A DNA stretch of 64,000 nt from Hofstenia miamia (lineage: Eukaryota; Xenacoelomorpha; Acoela; Hofsteniidae). A model generated the notes under the pieces. It was not told where the DNA came from. It was given only the letters and a program-made list of their open reading frames with translations, and searched no databases. The position numbers and the translations under genes are program-made. The stretch's first letter is position 1. Every line of letters begins with the position of its first letter. Positions 59,825 through 64,000 of this stretch are shown here, in pieces. The stretch lies in contig CABFPE010000101.1 in assembly GCA_900660155.1 (NCBI GenBank), positions 918,447 to 982,446 of the forward strand, written 5' to 3'.

Positions 59825-60059
59825 GATCTAAGAAGTTCTGGTACAACGTCTGCTGATTGTGAGTTGCAATTTACGAGTAATACCATCGATTCAGAGAGGA
59901 TATCTACACATGATTTAACGGTGACAATTGTAGCAATGGACGCAAGGGGTTTGACTGCAGATATGATGTTAATTTTCTACGTTCAAAACCTAAACGATCA
60001 TCGACCTGTGTTTTCAAATGAACCATATTCTAACGTAATTTATGAAAACTCACCCAAAG
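59825..60059 (+). CDS. Exon 25, cadherin-type
   Basis: A 78-codon exon, phase 0 to 1, with acceptor CTCCGCAG and donor GTAAAT. After DLRSSGTTSADCELQF it reads SNTIDSERISTHDLTVTIVA, MDARGLTADM, then FYVQNLNDHRPVFSNEPYS and NVIYENSPK. That is a near-textbook cadherin end, linker (L-N-D-H-x-P) and next start (Y-E-N-x-P-x-G). The intron before it is only 73 bp. Confidence 0.87.
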
Positions 60060-60149
60060 GTAAATCTGATTATTTTAATTGATCTATATACTATAAGCTG
60101 AAACTCATGTCAAGATCAACTCAAATTAATCATAAGCACCAATTTTAGG

Positions 60150-61063
60150 AAATATTTTGCATCATCACAAACAGCATTTTAATCCAATAAATAAATTACA
60201 TTATGAAGAATGTGACATTTTGTTAGTGTTTAGCATATAAACAGGCAATGTCAATGAGAAGAAAATAGATATATAGGATACATTCATATTCGTCCCAATG
60301 GACTCAATAGCATGCCTATTCATATTCGTTTCACTGGATTTACAATCGATATAAAAAATTCCTAGTGAGTAATCTGTAAGATACAGTATGTATAGAAACT
60401 GATCAAAATGGTGATGTTCCAATAGAGTACTCGTCAAAAATATAACAGTACCTTCCAGTATTTTACAAGATCTCATCAGATGTACTTAAGGCAGTAATAT
60501 TTCAATGAACATTTTCAAAATGAATTTTATTCTAATCTTTTTAAATGAAATTCGAAAGAGTTCAATTTGCAATATGACAAGTTGTACACAATAATTGGGA
60601 ATCACGCGGGGTTAGCTGGCCATATACAAAAATGTCTACGCTATTAACTGAGACAATAACCAACACTTAAAAATGTTGTGGTGACTCAATACTTTTGTCC
60701 AGGTCTGGACGTTACTTTAATATAATCATAACAGAAATGCTAATTTAAATATTTAGAGCAAATCATAGGTTAATTTGCTCATAAATTTTCAAAACTCATG
60801 CCAAATTTGTGATCTTTGCGGAATATTTTATCCTTGTCTTAATCTTAATTATTTTTTGAACCGTTCACAAGACTTAATGTTAGATATTTACATCCTAGGT
60901 ACTTTTGTAACGCAAGTCACTGCAACTGATCCTGACTTCGAAGATCGGTCTGGCCATCAAGACATCAGATATCAATTTATTGATAGTAATACCAAATTAT
61001 ATTTTGCTATAAACTCAGCTGATGGCACCATCGAAGTTTATTATCAATTTAATCTAGACGATG
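60150..61063 (+). repeat. Tandem duplication around exon 26, copy A
   Basis: About 0.9 kb, largely matching 61178-62092 with scattered substitutions. It includes the 5' part of a cadherin exon (60899-61070). There is no N between the two copies, so this is more likely real DNA than an assembly fold. Confidence 0.8.
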
Positions 61064-61070
61064 GGGGTTA
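60899..61070 (+). pseudogene. Decayed copy of cadherin exon 26
   Basis: Has the same acceptor CATCCTAG and the same protein start as exon 26 (GTFVTQVTATDPDFEDRSGH ... INSADGTIEVYY) but then leaves the homology: QFNLDDGG and a stop TAA at about 61069. No donor restores the frame, so including it would truncate the protein. It is either a dead exon or a sequence that is always skipped. Confidence 0.75.
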
Positions 61071-61177
61071 ATGAAAGTAATTCACGGTTAAATCTGATTA
61101 ATCTGAAAGTCAATGGAGTTTCTTCGTAAACCTCAATGTCAATGAATATCTTTTTCCATACATTATTTCATTTAAGC

Positions 61178-62092
61178 AAATATTTTGCATCATCACAAAC
61201 AGCATTTTAGGATAGAAATGAAATTAGACCTTCCTTAATTACAAAGTTTTTCTCAACGGAAATTCCATTTAACTGCACAGATGGAGAAGAAAATAGATAT
61301 ATAGGATACGTTCATATTCGTCCCAATGGAGTCAATAGCATACATATTCATATTCGTTTCAATGGATTTTCAATCGATATAAAATATTCCTAGTGAGTTA
61401 TCTGTAATGATATAGTATGTATAGAAACTGATCAAAATGGTGATGTTCCAATAGAGTACTCGTCAAAAATATAACAGTAACTTACAGTATCTTACAAGAG
61501 CTCATCAGATGTACTTAAGGCAGTAATATTTCAATGAACATTTTCAAAATGAATTTCATTCTAATATTTTTAAATGAAATTCGAAAGAAATCAATTTGCA
61601 ATATGACCAGTTGTACACAATAATTGCGAATCACGCGGGGTTAGCTGGCCATATACAAAAATGTCTACGCTATTAACTGAGACAATAACCAAAACTTAAA
61701 AATGGTATGGTGGCTCAATTCTTTTGTCCAGGTCTGCACGTTACTTTAATATAATGATAACAGAAATGCTAATTTAAATATTTGGAACAATTCATAGGTT
61801 AATTTTCTCATAAATTTTCAAAACTCATGCCAAATTTGTGATCTATGCGGAATATTTTATCCTTGTCTTAATCTTAATTATTTTTTGAACCGTTCACAAG
61901 ACTTAATGTTAGATATTTACATCCTAGGTACTTTTGTAACGCAAGTCACTGCAACTGATCCTGACTTTGAAGATCGGTCTGGCCATCAAGACATCAGATA
62001 TCAATTTATTGATAGTGACACCAAATTATATTTTGCTATAAACTCAGCTGATGGCACCATCGAAGTTTACTATCCATTTAATCGTGAAGTTG
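61178..62092 (+). repeat. Tandem duplication around exon 26, copy B
   Basis: The intact copy. Its 5' part (61211-61284) contains a fragment of exon 27 (DRNEIRPSLITKFFSTEIPF) with AG in front. The ancestral unit therefore held exons 26 and 27 before partial deletion. Confidence 0.8.
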
Positions 62093-62160
62093 TGGGCAAT
62101 TGGATGAATTTCTCGGTGGCTGCTGTGGACTCTGAAACCAAAGATGACACGACAGAACTT
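61928..62160 (+). CDS. Exon 26, cadherin-type
   Basis: A 78-codon exon, phase 1 to 0, with acceptor CATCCTAG and donor GTAATT. Joined to exon 25 it gives YENSPKGTFVTQVTATDPDF, with the conserved A-T-D-P-D motif. It then reads IRYQFIDSDTKLYFAINSAD, GTIEVYYPFN and MNFSVAAVDSETKDDTTEL. Reading through the donor meets a stop after VIDVL, which supports splicing here. The downstream intron would be only 46 bp. Confidence 0.85.
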
Positions 62161-62206
62161 GTAATTGATGTTTTATAGATATGAATATACATTATTTCAT
62201 TCTTAG

Positions 62207-62366
62207 GCAACATACGCTTCTGTAACAGTGCAAGTTTTGGATAGAAATGATATCAGACCTTCCTTAATTACAACGTTTTTCTCAACGGAAATTCCATTTA
62301 ACTGCACAGATGGTTATGATGCCAATATACAGGTTATCGCAGAAGAAACACCTCTAACTGATTTAG
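62207..62366 (+). CDS. Exon 27, cadherin-type
   Basis: A 53-codon exon, phase 0 to 1, with acceptor TTCTTAG and donor GTACAT. It encodes ATYASVTVQVLDRNDIRPSL, the closing strand and linker (D-R-N-D-x-x-P) of one cadherin repeat. The next begins with FFSTEIPFNCTDGYDANIQ and VIAEETPLTDL. The N-terminal strand of this last repeat contains a Cys (FNCTDG) with a sequon NCT. Confidence 0.85.
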
Positions 62367-63059
62367 GTACATTTATATATTTATATTTAAGTAACTTTAG
62401 GTAGGGTAATAATGTTTTTCAAGTAGAAGGATAAGTATTAACCTTTAGTTCCCATAGCAGTGTTTTTTAAAGTAATAAATCATTTCATCAAACTTTTGCA
62501 GAGGGCTGATATTCATCTGATAAGACTACTTTTCAAATTATGTCGATTGTAAATCACTTAAATTTGCGGCTGGGCTATTAATGGCCGAATGATGAATCCC
62601 AATAATAATGAGCCAATGATATAGCTTCTTTTGGTTTAATTTATTTTAAATTATGTATGCAAAGCAAAATTAAATACTCAAATATAAAACGAACAACCGT
62701 GTAAATTAAATGAATTACTATGGTGATATTTTTTTACAGACTCTAACATCTTACAACAGTAATTTAGATTCATTTGAATTGAGTTAAGAAAACATAGTTA
62801 TTGTCTAAGTTTGAGACAAGCGTCAGTAATGGAAACAAAATAAGCAGTGGCACATTAATAAGTGTTGCTTTTATTAGGAATAAAATCCTGTTAATATTTT
62901 GCCAACAAATGCACCTAATTGTCTATAATCATGTGTAAAAAGTTGCGCAATAATACATCATTATGTAAAAATCGGGTGACACTAATGTTGTTGAGGAGCG
63001 TGTGGGTATTTGTTCTAAAACCAACCGGCGCTATTAAATTTTTAAGATATATGTTTTAG
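62367..63059. other. Intron between exons 27 and 28
   Basis: A 693-bp AT-rich intron with nothing recognised. Confidence 0.65.
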
Positions 63060-63231
63060 CTAATTCAAATAATGCTGCCATAAGATACAGACTCGCAAAG
63101 ACATCATTATACTTCACGGTAAATTCAGACAGTGGAAAAATATACAAAGGTTCTCGAAGCCTTTCTGCTTATACGGAATACAACATCTTTGTTCAAGGTT
63201 ATGATCTTGGAACTCCAGAAAAGTTAACAGA
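63060..63231 (+). CDS. Exon 28, cadherin-type
   Basis: A 58-codon exon, phase 1 to 2, with acceptor ATGTTTTAG and donor GTAAGC. It encodes ANSNNAAIRYRLAKTSLYF, TVNSDSGKIYKGSRSL and YNIFVQGYDLGTPEKLT. This is the strand order of the middle and end of a cadherin repeat, with the D-x-G-x-P (DLGTP) motif often seen in cadherins. The A-D calcium residue is replaced by Gly-Tyr-Asp. It is the last clear cadherin segment in the window. Confidence 0.82.
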
Positions 63232-63341
63232 GTAAGCTTTGATTAGCTATCATATTCATTAATTGAATGGTGATTTAGTTTTTGTTTTATTCGCATCGAT
63301 ACTTATGTTCAAGCAGAAAATATTATAATCTGCCCCCTCAG

Positions 63342-63495
63342 ACAATCCACTTCCTGGCTGAATGATGAAAGAAAGACTAATCTTACTAATCTCCTCAACG
63401 CACAATGGCCAGAATGGATATTCAGGATTGAAGAACGCACAATGGCCAGAATGGATATTCAGGATTGAAGAAGTAATAGCAAATTCGGATAGCAG
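63342..63495 (+). CDS. Exon 29, carries a 37-bp duplication
   Basis: Acceptor TGCCCCCTCAG and donor GTGAGC. As written the frame breaks, because a 37-bp unit (63398-63434) is repeated at once at 63435-63471. With one unit counted, the exon is 117 nt, phase 2 to 2, and reads through (QSTSWLNDERKTNLTN, LLNAQWPEWIFRIEE, VIANSDS). It then joins exon 30 to give SIDVRLYAFSN. Either the duplication is an assembly or read error or this allele is frameshifted. No domain is recognised. Confidence 0.68.
63398..63471 (+). repeat. 37-bp tandem duplication inside exon 29
   Basis: Two identical units that begin ACGCACAATGGCCAG and end GATTGAAGA, with no spacer. The length is not a multiple of three. Confidence 0.95.
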
Positions 63496-63737
63496 GTGAG
63501 CAATCGAGGATAGTTACTTTTTGTAATAAAGAATCGAGTCAATAAAGTCCTTCAACTGTTTTTTCTTAACAATATTCCATTTTATGAATTGACTAAAAAT
63601 AAGATATTATTGTATTTTCTTGATCTTTTTGCATATTCAACGGAGATATTAAAAGGATGTATTTCTTTTATATAAGGTAATTCGTTGAAATAGTCTATAA
63701 ATTTTATTTTCGTTTTTCTAAAGAAGATTTTTTTTAG

Positions 63738-63902
63738 TATCGATGTAAGACTATATGCATTTTCTAATCAAGAAAGTCTGACCAAGCTCAATGTTGCTAA
63801 GGAATTCACAAAAAATTCACTATTGATTTCAAACATCATGCCTCAGGGAAGTCTTCATTCTATTTTTTCATCAGCACAGTTATCACAATACAACTTTGAA
63901 AG
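63738..63902 (+). CDS. Exon 30, juxta-cadherin segment
   Basis: A 55-codon exon, phase 2 to 2, with acceptor TTTTTTAG and donor GTTAAT. It encodes SIDVRLYAFSNQESLTKLNV, AKEFTKNSLLISNIMPQGS and FSSAQLSQYNFER. The sequence is hydrophilic with no Cys and is not a membrane segment. It could be the start of a membrane-proximal region, because fat-like and other large cadherins have a non-EC region after the last repeat. The transmembrane part would be beyond the window. Confidence 0.72.
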
Positions 63903-64000
63903 GTTAATTTACTTTGTAATCTAATATTTAGAATTTTTATCTATCTTTTCATACAGTTGTGTGTGTGTGTAGTTATATATATATATATATATATATATAT
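63903..64000. other. Intron start at right edge
   Basis: A GT donor, then AT-rich DNA ending in (GT)n and (TA)n at the edge. The next exon needs one base in phase 2 and lies outside the window. Confidence 0.7.

Noticed and set aside
1-64000. tRNA, rRNA, CRISPR arrays, operons or phage-like genes
   Set aside because: Looked for by eye on both strands and not seen. The sequence is intron-rich animal DNA.

Overview
This window is AT-rich animal nuclear DNA (roughly 70% A+T by eye). It has spliceosomal introns, secreted multidomain exons of metazoan type, Tc1/mariner, hAT-like, non-LTR and Gypsy-like relics, and many microsatellites. There are no prokaryotic features, and I found no tRNA or rRNA gene. 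The composition and domain content suit an AT-rich invertebrate such as a cnidarian, tunicate or sponge, but nothing seen fixes the phylum.

The main content is one very large plus-strand gene that appears to run off both ends of the window. From about 0.7 to 49.6 kb it is a tandem array of single-exon fibronectin type III-like (FN3) modules. Each complete one is 249-270 nt, starts after ...TTTAG and ends ...ACAG|GT, and every one is in phase 1-1. Fourteen of the sixteen intact modules carry a conserved Cys pair (CX7-10C) in the predicted C-C' hairpin. The last two modules lose it and shade into ordinary FN3. From 49.7 to 63.9 kb the same reading continues through twelve further exons that encode about six cadherin-type repeats (motifs such as ATDPD, AMDARG, LNDHRP, LDRNDIRP). 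Codons join correctly across all these exons by phase, apart from one exon carrying a 37-bp duplication. The product would be the extracellular part of a giant FN3-plus-cadherin adhesion or recognition protein. No signal peptide, transmembrane segment or cytoplasmic domain lies in the window.

The long introns are full of mobile DNA. A Tc1-type element with Sleeping Beauty-like IR/DR ends sits inside a hAT-like element that has an exact 8-bp target duplication (4.3-6.3 kb). There is a 0.7-kb hAT-like element with a 62-bp palindrome beside it (6.7-7.5 kb), a 1.44-kb TA-flanked inverted-repeat element (13.4-14.8 kb), and Gypsy fragments at 11.9-13.2 and 21.4-21.8 kb. Mariner-family transposase fragments lie at 24.5-25.0, 28.3-29.0 and 35.9-36.2 kb. 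Non-LTR retrotransposons or relics lie at 29.7-30.3, 30.3-31.2, 31.3-32.9, 39.0-41.3 and 55.3-59.0 kb. Two dispersed families recur: one with degenerate TTAGGG-like tracts and one rich in ACCCGAC.

The assembly is imperfect. Twelve isolated one- or two-base Ns mark joins, many flanked by near-identical duplicated blocks, so several exon copies between 15 and 25 kb are probably misplaced contigs or alleles. An 18-nt exact match to the Nextera/Tn5 mosaic end lies inside the retrotransposon at 55.6 kb. A 348-base N gap lies at 36.9-37.2 kb.
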